Assembly: GCA_025360525.1 (NCBI GenBank)
Contig: JANYCA010000071.1
Coordinates: forward strand, 1 to 62,042
Source: Chitinophagaceae bacterium
GTDB taxonomy: Bacteria; Bacteroidota; Bacteroidia; Chitinophagales; Chitinophagaceae
Length of the DNA stretch: 62,042 nt
Direction: 5' to 3'
Of this stretch, positions 37,843-46,868 are shown piece after piece. The stretch's first letter is position 1, and each line of letters opens with the position of its first letter. A program made the position numbers and the translations under genes. The notes below the pieces were generated by a model. That model was not told the origin of the DNA and ran no database searches. It saw only the letters and a list, made by a program, of their open reading frames with translations.

Positions 37843-38394
37843 ATTGTTTTCTTTTTATTGAGGTTAAAGTAATGCTTTATTTTGAGTATTTTTTACTAAT
37901 TTAAAAGCAGTGATAAACTTATTTGTTTTATGTAATTTTTATTTATTTATGGATACAATACAACAGTTGCCTCAAATATTTTTTGAATAATACTGTTACG
38001 GAAGATTTAATAAAAGGCCTATTTTATAGATAGTCAGGAGAATTGAGTATGATTTCGTACAGGTATTGTACTCAATTTTACAGTTGCTTCACCATTGTTG
38101 CTGTTGTAATTTTAATAAATATCCGCTATACCAACCGGCGTAGCGTTCTAATCTAATACCTTAATTGCTTTCTTATAATTTATAAATAATTGTGGGCTGC
38201 TTTTCCTAAACCTGTTTACCAAATTTGTGGATGATTTCAGCATTCTTACTTATTGCTAAAACCGTTTTGCTCCATGCGTTCGATGTTGGTCAAAATACCA
38301 ATATCGGTGTGTGCACAATAGCTTGCTTTTTTTAAGGACTTTCTAACAATGGCGAAATGAAAATCAATTTAATCTAAAACCCACCGCTATAAAT
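37843..38394. other. 552-bp gap, nothing firm
   Basis: AT-rich spacer. Seen: a 9-bp inverted repeat AATTGAGTA (38041-38049) / TACTCAATT (38069-38077), the 27-bp motif shared with repeat copy 2 (38111-38137), and on the minus strand a 40-codon open stretch ending at a TAA near 38252 (…HTDIGILTNIERMEQNG…) that is not recognised and lacks a start. It presumably holds the promoter of the S74 gene. Confidence 0.4.
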
Positions 38395-39582
38395 TTAAAA
38401 CTGGTGTAAAAAATCAATGATAGCCTTTATACTCATCCAGCTCATTATTGCCACAACGAACCAGCCTGCAATGCTCATCCACAATGGATGACGATAGGCT
38501 ACAATTGTGTTTTTCTTTATTGCGGCTAATAAAATAATTGCCAGTGCAATGGGTAATATTAATCCATTAATTGCACCTCCAAATATCAGCAGTGCAACAG
38601 GTTTACCTACCATTAAAAATACAATTGTACTTAACAGTATAAAAGCAATAGTAAACGCCCTGCTGCTTTTTTTAACAGAAAAATTAATAGTTTTTAAAAA
38701 CGAAACAGTTGTAAAAGCAGAGCCGACAACAGAAGTGATGGCAGCACTCCAAAAAATTAAACCAAAAAGCCGGTAGCCAAAATTGCCTGCCACAGTTTTA
38801 AAAACGGTAGCCGCCGGATTGCCTGCATCTAATTGTACTTTATTAATTACCACGCCCAGCACCGCTAAAAAAAGAATGGTTCTCATCACCGATGTAATAA
38901 TAATTCCGGTTACCGAACTGCCGGTGATTTTTTGTAAGGCTCCCGGTCCGGAAATGCCGGCATCCAGCAAACGATGAATACCTGCAAAACTGATATACCC
39001 GCCAACAGTACCGCCCACAATAGTTAAAATAATGGTTTCATTGATTGTATCGGGGATAAATGTTTTATGCAATGCTTCCGTTAACGGCGGGTGCGATTGT
39101 ATGGCAATGTAGAGCGTGAGACCGATCATAGCAAAGCCTAAAATTTTGGCAAACCAATCCATGGCTTTACCGGCTTCTTTAATTAAAAAAATAGCAATGG
39201 CGACAGCGCAGCTCACTATTGCACCTGTTGCAACAGAACAATCGGTTAGCACATGCAGTCCAAGGCCGGCACCGGCAATGTTGGCAATGTTGAAAGCAAA
39301 AGATCCTATTACAATCAGGCTGGTTAAAAAGGTTCCGGCCCCGGCAAAAACTTTATTGGCCAAATCGGGCGCATATAATTTTGATACGCCGATAATACGC
39401 CAGATATTTAATTGGGCACCTATATCAAGGAACAAGGAAATGAGAATGACAAATCCAAAACTCGCCTGCAACTGATTGGTGAATTGTGTGGTTTGTGTAA
39501 TAAAACCAGGGCCGATAGCTGATGTAGCCATTAAAAAAGCAGCGCCTAAAAAAGCCCCCGAGTATTTTGAAATACTTTTCAA
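38395..39582 (-). CDS. NRAMP-like membrane transporter (YcsG type)
   Basis: 395-residue integral membrane protein with about eleven helices. ATSAIGPGFITQTTQF near the N-terminus corresponds to the NRAMP helix-1 DPGN region but lacks its Asp and Asn, so it is unlikely to be a classical Mn/Fe carrier. Start is TTG at 39582, overlapping the pxpA stop (TTGA), so translation is coupled. Family members called YcsG sit beside ycsF/kipI/kipA in Bacillus, where they probably move a substrate of 5-oxoprolinase or a related compound; this role is inferred. Confidence 0.85.
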   Translation of the reverse strand: MKSISKYSGAFLGAAFLMATSAIGPGFITQTTQFTNQLQASFGFVILISLFLDIGAQLNIWRIIGVSKLYAPDLANKVFAGAGTFLTSLIVIGSFAFNIANIAGAGLGLHVLTDCSVATGAIVSCAVAIAIFLIKEAGKAMDWFAKILGFAMIGLTLYIAIQSHPPLTEALHKTFIPDTINETIILTIVGGTVGGYISFAGIHRLLDAGISGPGALQKITGSSVTGIIITSVMRTILFLAVLGVVINKVQLDAGNPAATVFKTVAGNFGYRLFGLIFWSAAITSVVGSAFTTVSFLKTINFSVKKSSRAFTIAFILLSTIVFLMVGKPVALLIFGGAINGLILPIALAIILLAAIKKNTIVAYRHPLWMSIAGWFVVAIMSWMSIKAIIDFLHQF

Positions 39583-40325
39583 TAATTTATTTTTTTAATG
39601 TTGATGCCAGCAATTTGCAAACTGTTATTTAATGCAGCTGCAAACCTTAAGGCGTTTATTCCGTCGCCATGAATGCAAACGGTATCGGCATGCATTGCAA
39701 TGACAGATCCGTTAGTAGCGGTAACTGTTTTATTATTTACTATTTGCAAAACCTGTTGTATTGCAAATGCTTCATCTGTTATCAAGGCGTTGATTTCAGT
39801 TCTTGGTGTAAGGGAACCATCCGGCTGATAGGTTCTGTCTGCAAAAACTTCCCGGGCCGTTTTTAAACCAACTTTTTTTGCTTCCTCAATCATTACTGAT
39901 CCCGACATGCCATAATAAATTAAATCAGTATCAAAGTCTTTTACAGCCATTGCAATTATATGGGCAATGGTTGGGTTTTTTGCAGCCATATTGTATAAAG
40001 CTCCATGTGGTTTTACATGATGCATGTTTGCCCCTGCAGCAACAATAATTGTATTTAAAATTTCTAATTGTTTTTTTACCAGCATATAAATTTCATTGGT
40101 TGATAAATGCAGGGCGGTTCTTCCAAAATTTTCTTTGTCGGGGTAGGAGGGATGTGCACCGATAGCGACCTTATTTTTAATACAGCCTTCAACCACCCGT
40201 TTCATTTCTGCTGTATCACCTGCATGATAACCACATGCAATATTTGCACTACTGATAAAAGGCAGTAAGGAGACTTCATTTCCCATTCCTTCTCCCATGT
40301 CGCAATTCAAATCAATGGTTGGCAT
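39579..40325 (-). CDS. pxpA: 5-oxoprolinase subunit A (LamB/YcsF family)
   Basis: 248-residue cytosolic subunit of the ATP-dependent 5-oxoprolinase PxpABC, which opens L-5-oxoproline (pyroglutamate) to glutamate. Recognised by DLNCDMGEGMGNE, ANIACGYHAGDTAEM, IGAHPSYPDKENFGR, VKPHGALYN and EVFADRTYQPDGSL, all typical of the YcsF fold. ATG 40325 overlaps the end of pxpC by 14 bp. Operon order on the minus strand: pxpB, pxpC, pxpA, transporter. Confidence 0.95.
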   Translation of the reverse strand: MPTIDLNCDMGEGMGNEVSLLPFISSANIACGYHAGDTAEMKRVVEGCIKNKVAIGAHPSYPDKENFGRTALHLSTNEIYMLVKKQLEILNTIIVAAGANMHHVKPHGALYNMAAKNPTIAHIIAMAVKDFDTDLIYYGMSGSVMIEEAKKVGLKTAREVFADRTYQPDGSLTPRTEINALITDEAFAIQQVLQIVNNKTVTATNGSVIAMHADTVCIHGDGINALRFAAALNNSLQIAGINIKKINY

Positions 40326-41277
40326 AAAAATTTTCGCAGCCGGTTTTTATTTCGGCAAGTAGTTGATGAGTTGAAAGTAGCATTTCTTCTGCATGCTGCA
40401 AGGATACCAATTCAAAATGAAGTTGACTGTTAACAGGCAGTTGAGCCAGCCTGGGCAAATCCGCAGCAATAATAGTGGCGATATTTGGGTAGCCGCCGGT
40501 TGTTTGATGATCGGCCATCAAAATAATGAGTTGACCGTTGGGTAATAGTTGCACAGTACCAAATGTAACCGGCGATGAGATTAATTCAACAGGAGTTTGC
40601 AGATAGCAGTTGTTGCCTGAGAGGCGGTAACCCATTCGGTCGGATTGATTGCTGATGGTAAAAGCAGTTTGCAAAATGTTTTTTTGTGATTCAGCATTTA
40701 GCAAAAAACATTGTGGCCCCGCAATACATCTTAAAGGCGATTGATGGTTATAAAGCGTTTTCAATACAGCTGGTGATATCCGGATCTTTTTTCTGTTTAA
40801 AAGATGCGATTCAGCATTGATTGCAATGATATCATCTTTTTGTAACAGTCTTCCTTTGAAGCCACCGGCAGCTATTTTTAAATGGGTACTGTAACTGCCC
40901 AACCATTTTTCAGCTTCCATTCCTTTGTATACACCCAGGTAAACCCTTGCTCCTGAAATGTTTTTTTTAAAAGATAAAACAGCATTCTTTTCAACAAAAA
41001 CAGGTTGGTACATTTCAATAGGAACCTCGTTAATATGAGCATCAAAATTTGCACCCGCAATACAGATAAGTGCAGGGGTGGTAAAGCAACTGCTGGCAGC
41101 GGGGAAATGCATTTCAATAACCGGTTGATGTTCATCATTGCCTGCTAAATAATTTGCAGTGGTTGCTGCAAAAAAATCCATAGCACCGCCAGGGCCAACG
41201 CCTATCGAGCGATACCCCGTTCGTCCCAAATCCTGGATGGTTGAACAGATGCCTGGTTTTAATATCTTAATACTCAT
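40312..41277 (-). CDS. pxpC: 5-oxoprolinase subunit C (KipA / carboxyltransferase-like)
   Basis: 321-residue subunit of PxpABC, of the biotin-dependent carboxyltransferase-like fold. MSIKILKPGICSTIQDLGRTGYRSIGVGPGGAMD is the family N-terminus (only the head is cited); IMADHQTTGGYPNIATII near residue 240 is another conserved block. Overlaps pxpB by 11 bp and pxpA by 14 bp. The old name KipA refers to a kinase-inhibitor context in Bacillus; the oxoprolinase role is better supported by the three-gene set. Confidence 0.94.
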   Translation of the reverse strand: MSIKILKPGICSTIQDLGRTGYRSIGVGPGGAMDFFAATTANYLAGNDEHQPVIEMHFPAASSCFTTPALICIAGANFDAHINEVPIEMYQPVFVEKNAVLSFKKNISGARVYLGVYKGMEAEKWLGSYSTHLKIAAGGFKGRLLQKDDIIAINAESHLLNRKKIRISPAVLKTLYNHQSPLRCIAGPQCFLLNAESQKNILQTAFTISNQSDRMGYRLSGNNCYLQTPVELISSPVTFGTVQLLPNGQLIILMADHQTTGGYPNIATIIAADLPRLAQLPVNSQLHFELVSLQHAEEMLLSTHQLLAEIKTGCENFYANH

Positions 41278-42061
41278 TCAGTTGGTCAAATTCCTTTTTA
41301 TCGATAGCAAAAAATTGTATTTGGTCACCTGCTTTTATTAAGCAGGGATCTGCTTTTTTCTTATTAAATAACTGCAATGGCGTGGTGCCAATTATTTGCC
41401 AGCCACCCGGCGAATCAATTGGATAGATACCGGTTTGGGCACCGGCAATCCCCAAACTTCCTGCTGCAACCTTTAGCCGGGGTTTATCTTTTCGGGCAGT
41501 TATAATTTTTTCATTTACCGTACCCATGTATGCAAAGCCAGGTAAAAAGCCATTCATAAAAACATGATATACTACCCCACAATGCAGTTGAATAACTTCT
41601 GTGGTAGTTAGTTGATGAGTGCTGGCAACCCATTCCAGATCTTCTCCGTTATAATATATAGGTATGGTAGTGATGGGCTTGGTTTGGCTAAAGTTTAAAT
41701 TATCTGATTCCCTTGCAAGGGATTCAATAATATTTTGTACAAATGCAAATGCAGTAACAGTATCGGGATAATACTGCTTGATAAAAGCAGGATTGTAGTA
41801 CACGGCAAGGGAAGCATAAGCAGGAGCCGATTCGATAAATCCGGGGAATGATGTAGAAGCTAACTTATGATGCAATGCCATTATCTTTTCATTGATGATT
41901 ATATCAATGGCAGGGCTATAGTAAAACAGCAGGGCACTTTCGCTTAGGGGAACTATATGAAATTGAGTTGTGGAAATAAAGATTATTTTATTGGTTAAAA
42001 TTAGTGAAGTAGCTGCAGTTACTATTATGTTTTCATAGCCTTTCTCTTTTTCAGCAACCAT
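41267..42061 (-). CDS. pxpB: 5-oxoprolinase subunit B (KipI family)
   Basis: 264 residues from ATG 42061; TTG 42085 would add eight. The conserved part starts at about residue 34 (FHIVPLSESALLFYYS) and continues with IPIYYNGEDLEWVA, VYHVFMNGFLPGFAYMG, LKVAAGSLGIAGAQTGIYPIDSPGGW. The GF-x-PGFAY and SPGGW blocks are the family signature. About 30 residues of the N-terminus have no counterpart in typical members, so the true start may be further inside at a non-ATG codon. First gene of the four-gene operon. Confidence 0.92.
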   Translation of the reverse strand: MVAEKEKGYENIIVTAATSLILTNKIIFISTTQFHIVPLSESALLFYYSPAIDIIINEKIMALHHKLASTSFPGFIESAPAYASLAVYYNPAFIKQYYPDTVTAFAFVQNIIESLARESDNLNFSQTKPITTIPIYYNGEDLEWVASTHQLTTTEVIQLHCGVVYHVFMNGFLPGFAYMGTVNEKIITARKDKPRLKVAAGSLGIAGAQTGIYPIDSPGGWQIIGTTPLQLFNKKKADPCLIKAGDQIQFFAIDKKEFDQLNEY

Positions 42062-42179
42062 TATTCTACCTGGCAGTATTAGCAATTTGAAGGAAGTGAT
42101 AACAAGTTAATGCGTTTTGTTGGTGATATACCCTAAGGTGGATTTAGTTAAAAATACTTTTCTCCAAAAGATCAATAAT

Positions 42180-43940
42180 TTAAAATACTACATTCCCCAG
42201 CGGAATATCAGCACCTGCAAATTCCTTGTCAAATTGCTTTTTTATGTTTGCTGCTTCAGCAGTTTTCTTTTGTAGTTTCAGTGCTTGGTAAAGTCCATAC
42301 AATGCCCAATGGTTATGGGGATTTTCTTTTAAATCTTCTTTAAATATTATTGCTGCTTTGGCTGCATTGCCCGATTTTAATAAAGCATCACCCAAATATT
42401 CTCTTGCCGGAATCAGCCAGTCTTTTGGTTCGTTGTAAATAAGCGCATCTTCATTTGCAACGGCTTCATTCAACAACTGGATAGCTTTTGTAAAATCGTT
42501 TTTCTTGAGTGCTATTACCCCTGCCAATATTTTCTCCGCCACTTTAGCGGCATCTGCCGGCGCATTAAAAGGTTGCATCACTACCAACATATCGGGCGCT
42601 TTCATTTCCTGTACAAGCATTTCTAATTCAGCAATAGCTTCGGTGGTTTTATTTTTTCCTGCAAAGGCCATTCCTCTTGCCCAATGCCAAAGTACACTGG
42701 CATAAATATGATTTTGCTGCGGCGGAGCTGTGTTTAAAATGGCATCCCATTTTTTAAACCGCACATGGTTGATCGTGGGTGTTGCAAACAGGTATTGCAT
42801 GTACGTGCCAAACGGCGCAGCTAAAGAAATAAAACTGCTGTCAAAACTTTTACTGCATTCCAGAGCGCTCTTATTACTGTAATTATAATTTGCCCTCATC
42901 ATAGCACAGGCGGTTTGCATGTGCAGGTTATGGATGAGGTAAAGCGGCGCATTGTTTTGTACATCGGGATATAAGGTTAAATAATTTTTGTAACCTGTTA
43001 CAGACATTTCATTAACAATACTACCTTGTTTATAGTTGCCGCTTCGTATGTAAATATGCGAAGGCATGTGTACCATGTGTGCCACGCCGGGCATAAGTTT
43101 GCCCAACCTGTCGGCGCTTGCCAAAGCCCGCTGTGGATTGCCGGAAGCCTCCACAGAATGAATGTAATAATGATTAGCGCCGGGATGCGCCGGGTGCTTT
43201 TTTAACACGCCTTCCAAAACTGCTAAAATGGATGCTGTCCAGGGTTCCGCATCGCCATTGTGTTTCCAATAATCCCAAGGATGTTGCAGCATAAGTGCAT
43301 CTGCATATAAAGCAGCAATATCTGCATCATTCACAAACCGTCCAAAGGAGGTTTTCATTGCATCGGCATATTGCTGATTGAGTGAAACCCTGCTAACGGT
43401 GCTGTCGGATGAATATCTTACAGCCATTGCTTCAATCAATTCTTTTTCTTTAGCTGTACAGGCTGTTTTTAAAGAAAGTGCTTTTTGTGCAGCAGCAAAG
43501 GCTTCGGGTGTGGCTGCATAAGCATAGTCATTGATGTTGGGGCCATAGGCCAATGCTTGTCCCCAGTATATCATGGCATTGTTGCTATCAAACTTTTGAG
43601 CTTTCTTAAAGGAAGCCATGGCTTCGATGATGTGAAACGCATAATACATATTGATGCCCTGGTTAAAATAAAATTGGGCACTATCGTTTTTGGTAGAAAT
43701 ATTCCAATGGTAATTTCCCCAGCCCGGTAATACACCTATGCCATTGGCAAGACTGTCTTCATCCAAAAAATTCCAGTCGGGCGAACATTGAATTACCGAC
43801 TTATTTCTAAAAATATTTTCTCTTGAAATAAGTTGCGGTTTACGCTTATTTTTTTGGGCGACAAAGCTAAAACCCAGTGACACAAGGGCGATCATTATTG
43901 CAACGGCAAAATATAACCTGCGTTTCATAAGCTTTTTCAT
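42180..43940 (-). CDS. Exported tetratricopeptide-repeat protein
   Basis: 586 residues. N-terminal signal or anchor (RRLYFAVAIMIALVSLGFSFVA). A TPR-like unit follows at about 95-135 (QFYFNQGINMYYAFHIIEAMASFKKAQKFD), then a conserved His-rich middle segment (HPAHPGANHYYIHSVEASG, VHMPSHIYIRSGNY) and further TPR repeats at the C-terminus (AREYLGDALLKSGNAAKAAIIFKEDL). Such proteins occur across environmental bacteria with no proven function; the clustered His residues suggest a metal or ligand site. Monocistronic on the minus strand, about 95 bp from pxpB. Confidence 0.82.
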   Translation of the reverse strand: MKKLMKRRLYFAVAIMIALVSLGFSFVAQKNKRKPQLISRENIFRNKSVIQCSPDWNFLDEDSLANGIGVLPGWGNYHWNISTKNDSAQFYFNQGINMYYAFHIIEAMASFKKAQKFDSNNAMIYWGQALAYGPNINDYAYAATPEAFAAAQKALSLKTACTAKEKELIEAMAVRYSSDSTVSRVSLNQQYADAMKTSFGRFVNDADIAALYADALMLQHPWDYWKHNGDAEPWTASILAVLEGVLKKHPAHPGANHYYIHSVEASGNPQRALASADRLGKLMPGVAHMVHMPSHIYIRSGNYKQGSIVNEMSVTGYKNYLTLYPDVQNNAPLYLIHNLHMQTACAMMRANYNYSNKSALECSKSFDSSFISLAAPFGTYMQYLFATPTINHVRFKKWDAILNTAPPQQNHIYASVLWHWARGMAFAGKNKTTEAIAELEMLVQEMKAPDMLVVMQPFNAPADAAKVAEKILAGVIALKKNDFTKAIQLLNEAVANEDALIYNEPKDWLIPAREYLGDALLKSGNAAKAAIIFKEDLKENPHNHWALYGLYQALKLQKKTAEAANIKKQFDKEFAGADIPLGNVVF

Positions 43941-44247
43941 TTTTTTTGAAAGATAATAATTATCAATGGAATGCTATAATTCCACGTTTATTGCAAGCCG
44001 GTGGTCTTTATACAACCCGGCAACAAACCAAGTACGGTCATAAGTTTGATTACATAGTAGCTAAAAAAAGTCTTTTAAAACAAGCAAGGGTTTTATATTA
44101 TAAAAGCTTTGTAAGACCACGGTGACGCTTGAATGATGATCAATATAACGATAATAATAAAAAAAAGAAACGCAAGAAACATTAATGTTTTCAAATATTG
44201 CATAATATTAACACTTAAATATCGTTAAATAACAAAAAGTCATTCAA
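43941..44247. other. 307-bp divergent spacer, nothing recognised
   Basis: AT-rich region between the minus-strand TPR gene and the plus-strand haloperoxidase gene; should contain both promoters. No terminator, repeat or RNA gene was identified. Confidence 0.5.
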
Positions 44248-45585
44248 ATGGAGTTTACGAAAAAAATAGGTGGGGTAATTCTACTTTCCGGTTTTTTATT
44301 TGGTTGTAAAAAAGATGATAATTTAACTCCGTTACCACCCGTATTAACGTCTGTGGAGACGGCAAAATTCGATGCTGCCATTGCTAAAGACTGGATGGTA
44401 GTTATCCGTGAAATTGTAAAGACGGAAGCTAAGAACCCACCACAAGCTTCCCGAATTTATGGTTATACCGGTGTAACATTGTATGAAAGTGTAGTTATGG
44501 GAATACCCGATGGGCAGTCGCTTGCCGGTCAATTAAATGGATTAAATAAGCTGCCTGTATTTGCGGGGCCGGTTGATTACCCAGCTGTAGCAAATGAAGC
44601 GCTCTACAAAGTTTGCAAAGAAGTTTTCGGCGCATTAAAGCCTATAAATTCAACCCGTCTTGATTCTATTTATGCAATTAATTTAACCAACAGAAAGTCC
44701 GGTAACGAGTTAACAACTATTGATAATTCTGTTGAATTTGGCAAACAGATTGCAACGGCATTGTTGGCCTGGATATCGACTGATAATTTTAAAGAAACAA
44801 GAACAATGACTTATGTTGTTCCTTCCAGGGTGGGAAATCCACAGTTTTGGGCACCTACAGATGCAGTAAACCTAAACCCTGCAGAACCTTTCTGGGGGCA
44901 GCTCCGTTGTTTTTCCATGACGAGTGCCGATATGTGTGAAGCACCAGAGCTTGTGCCGTTTAGTACTGTTCCCGGATCTGCTTTTTACAACCAGGCTATG
45001 GAAGTATTAACTGTTAATCAAAACCTTACCCAGGGCCAAAAAGATATTGCAAAATGGTGGGCTGATGGGCCAAGCGTAACGGCAACACCATCCGGGCATT
45101 GGGTAGGTATTGAAAATGATTTAACAGTAAACCTTAAACTCGACCTAGCAACAGCGGCTTCTATGTACGCCATGGTTGGTATAGCCGAAGCTGATGCATT
45201 TATTTCTTGCTGGTACTCAAAATATAAATACAATTTGTTAAGGCCTGCAACCTATATCAGGGATTATATCGCAGGTAATGCTACCTGGTCGCCTTTGTTA
45301 CCTACTCCTGCTTTTCCTGAATATCCATCTGGGCATTCGGTTTCATCCGGCGCTTCCAGCGAAGTGCTCACATCTTTGTTAGGAAACCTGTCTTTTACAG
45401 ATAGAACGAATACTTATCTTGGATTTACTCCCAGGTTTTATACCTCATTTTATGAGGCTGCAAATGAGGCTGCTATGTCAAGAATGTACGGAGGCATACA
45501 TTACCGGGAAGCCAATGAAAGCGGCATCAAGCAAGGGCGTGCAATCGCTCAGTTTTTATTAAGAAGGGTGCATTTAAAAAAATAA
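44248..45585 (+). CDS. Vanadium-dependent haloperoxidase-type lipoprotein (PAP2 superfamily)
   Basis: 445 residues. Lipoprotein signal with Cys20 (LLSGFLFGC). The vanadate/phosphate pocket set is complete: Lys325-x6-Arg332-Pro333 (KYKYNLLRP), PSGHS with Ser361-Gly362-His363, and Ser411-Arg412-x5-His418 (SRMYGGIH). In true haloperoxidases these bind vanadate and oxidise halides with peroxide; the same residues act in acid phosphatases, and a catalytic His pair is not proof of halogenation. Membrane-anchored, facing periplasm or outside. It is alone in its transcription unit. Confidence 0.85.
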   Translation: MEFTKKIGGVILLSGFLFGCKKDDNLTPLPPVLTSVETAKFDAAIAKDWMVVIREIVKTEAKNPPQASRIYGYTGVTLYESVVMGIPDGQSLAGQLNGLNKLPVFAGPVDYPAVANEALYKVCKEVFGALKPINSTRLDSIYAINLTNRKSGNELTTIDNSVEFGKQIATALLAWISTDNFKETRTMTYVVPSRVGNPQFWAPTDAVNLNPAEPFWGQLRCFSMTSADMCEAPELVPFSTVPGSAFYNQAMEVLTVNQNLTQGQKDIAKWWADGPSVTATPSGHWVGIENDLTVNLKLDLATAASMYAMVGIAEADAFISCWYSKYKYNLLRPATYIRDYIAGNATWSPLLPTPAFPEYPSGHSVSSGASSEVLTSLLGNLSFTDRTNTYLGFTPRFYTSFYEAANEAAMSRMYGGIHYREANESGIKQGRAIAQFLLRRVHLKK

Positions 45586-45629
45586 CCGGGCTTTTCTTTT
45601 GATTGTAAAGTTTCAGATCAGTCTTGTTT

Positions 45630-46754
45630 TTATTTGTTATTCCACAGATTATTAAACAGCGTATCGGATGCTTTCAAATACTGTGACTGTGATGTTTCTT
45701 TTAACCACCATACTTTTATAGAATCGCTTTCGGTAATTCTTGCATCTATATTTTTAAAAAAATTATTGTTTTTCCACATAGGCCTTTTTTTCCAGGGAGC
45801 ATTAATGTAGTGGATTGCTTTTATTATACCGGGGTTGCTATGCACTGTTCTAAAAAAAGGGATAAACCATTCCTTCCAGGCCAATGCTGCATCTGCATTT
45901 TGGGTAAGATCCAGATGTGTACTAACGCCCTTTGCATCTAATATTACCGGCGATGCTTCCGCAATGAACAATGGTTTGTCATGATCTTTTGCAAATTGAA
46001 TCATGGGATGATTTTCTTCTTCGGTTGTAAAAAAAGAAAAGGCAACCCAATCAACATATTCATCACCCGGATAAAACTCATCGAATGTTTTCCTGTTGGC
46101 GCCAACCGCTTTCGATTGCCAAACATAAGCCACATTTGTCACGCCCATTGAATCTAACATTTTACGAATTCTTCTAAATGCAGGGATGTAAAATTCTTTT
46201 TTATAATGATTCCATTCAAAGCCATCAAACTCGTATCCCACTCTTAAAAAAACAGGACGCTTATCAAGCCCTTTTATCCAATTACCCAATCGGTTAATGA
46301 GGCTATCATGGCCTCCTGTTGAGGTAATACTATCATTGCCATTTCCAATGTCTAAACCAATGGCTAAGCAGGAGTTTTTAAAATCCTTGTCTGCAATAGT
46401 TATGGCCATGTTTTCCGGACCGTCGCCCCAATCAGTCAGTTCTGTTAAACCATCCAATCCATGAAGCACAGCGCCAAACGACTTTCCACTTTTCATAAAA
46501 TTGGTATACTGCACAAAGCCTCCGGGTGCAGGATAATGGTCAAAATACCCATCCCGATAATTTTCTGTGCCGCCGATGGCTTCCAGTTCCTGGCCGGCAA
46601 ATAAAATTACTTTACCGTCAGCCGGTTCAAACTTGGCAGGCCTTTTTCCGCCATTAATGTTATTGGCTTTATTATCAGCCTCTTGAAAATTGCAGGCATA
46701 TAACATGCCAGCTAAAAAGACAAGAATTCCTACTTTAAAAAAGGGAGTTACCAT
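45630..46754 (-). CDS. GH26-like glycoside hydrolase lipoprotein
   Basis: 374 residues with a lipoprotein signal (Cys21 in AGMLYAC). TIM-barrel features of family 26: RPVFLRVGYEFDGFEWN with likely acid/base Glu175, VWQSKAVGAN, YVDWVAFSFF, and PLFIAEASPV with likely nucleophile Glu266. The family cleaves beta-mannans and related beta-glycans. GH26 Glu spacing fits but other clan-A families (GH53, GH113-like) cannot be excluded. It sits beside another minus-strand surface lipoprotein gene (46869-48161). Confidence 0.72.
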   Translation of the reverse strand: MVTPFFKVGILVFLAGMLYACNFQEADNKANNINGGKRPAKFEPADGKVILFAGQELEAIGGTENYRDGYFDHYPAPGGFVQYTNFMKSGKSFGAVLHGLDGLTELTDWGDGPENMAITIADKDFKNSCLAIGLDIGNGNDSITSTGGHDSLINRLGNWIKGLDKRPVFLRVGYEFDGFEWNHYKKEFYIPAFRRIRKMLDSMGVTNVAYVWQSKAVGANRKTFDEFYPGDEYVDWVAFSFFTTEEENHPMIQFAKDHDKPLFIAEASPVILDAKGVSTHLDLTQNADAALAWKEWFIPFFRTVHSNPGIIKAIHYINAPWKKRPMWKNNNFFKNIDARITESDSIKVWWLKETSQSQYLKASDTLFNNLWNNK

Positions 46755-46868
46755 GATTTTTTTTCTTGTGATGAAATATTCAAAAGCATTGTAAGGTATT
46801 TATTAAGGCGAACCTGCGTTCAAAGGCAAAGAGCAATAGTGCTTAAAAGTGAAACAACTGCCACATTT

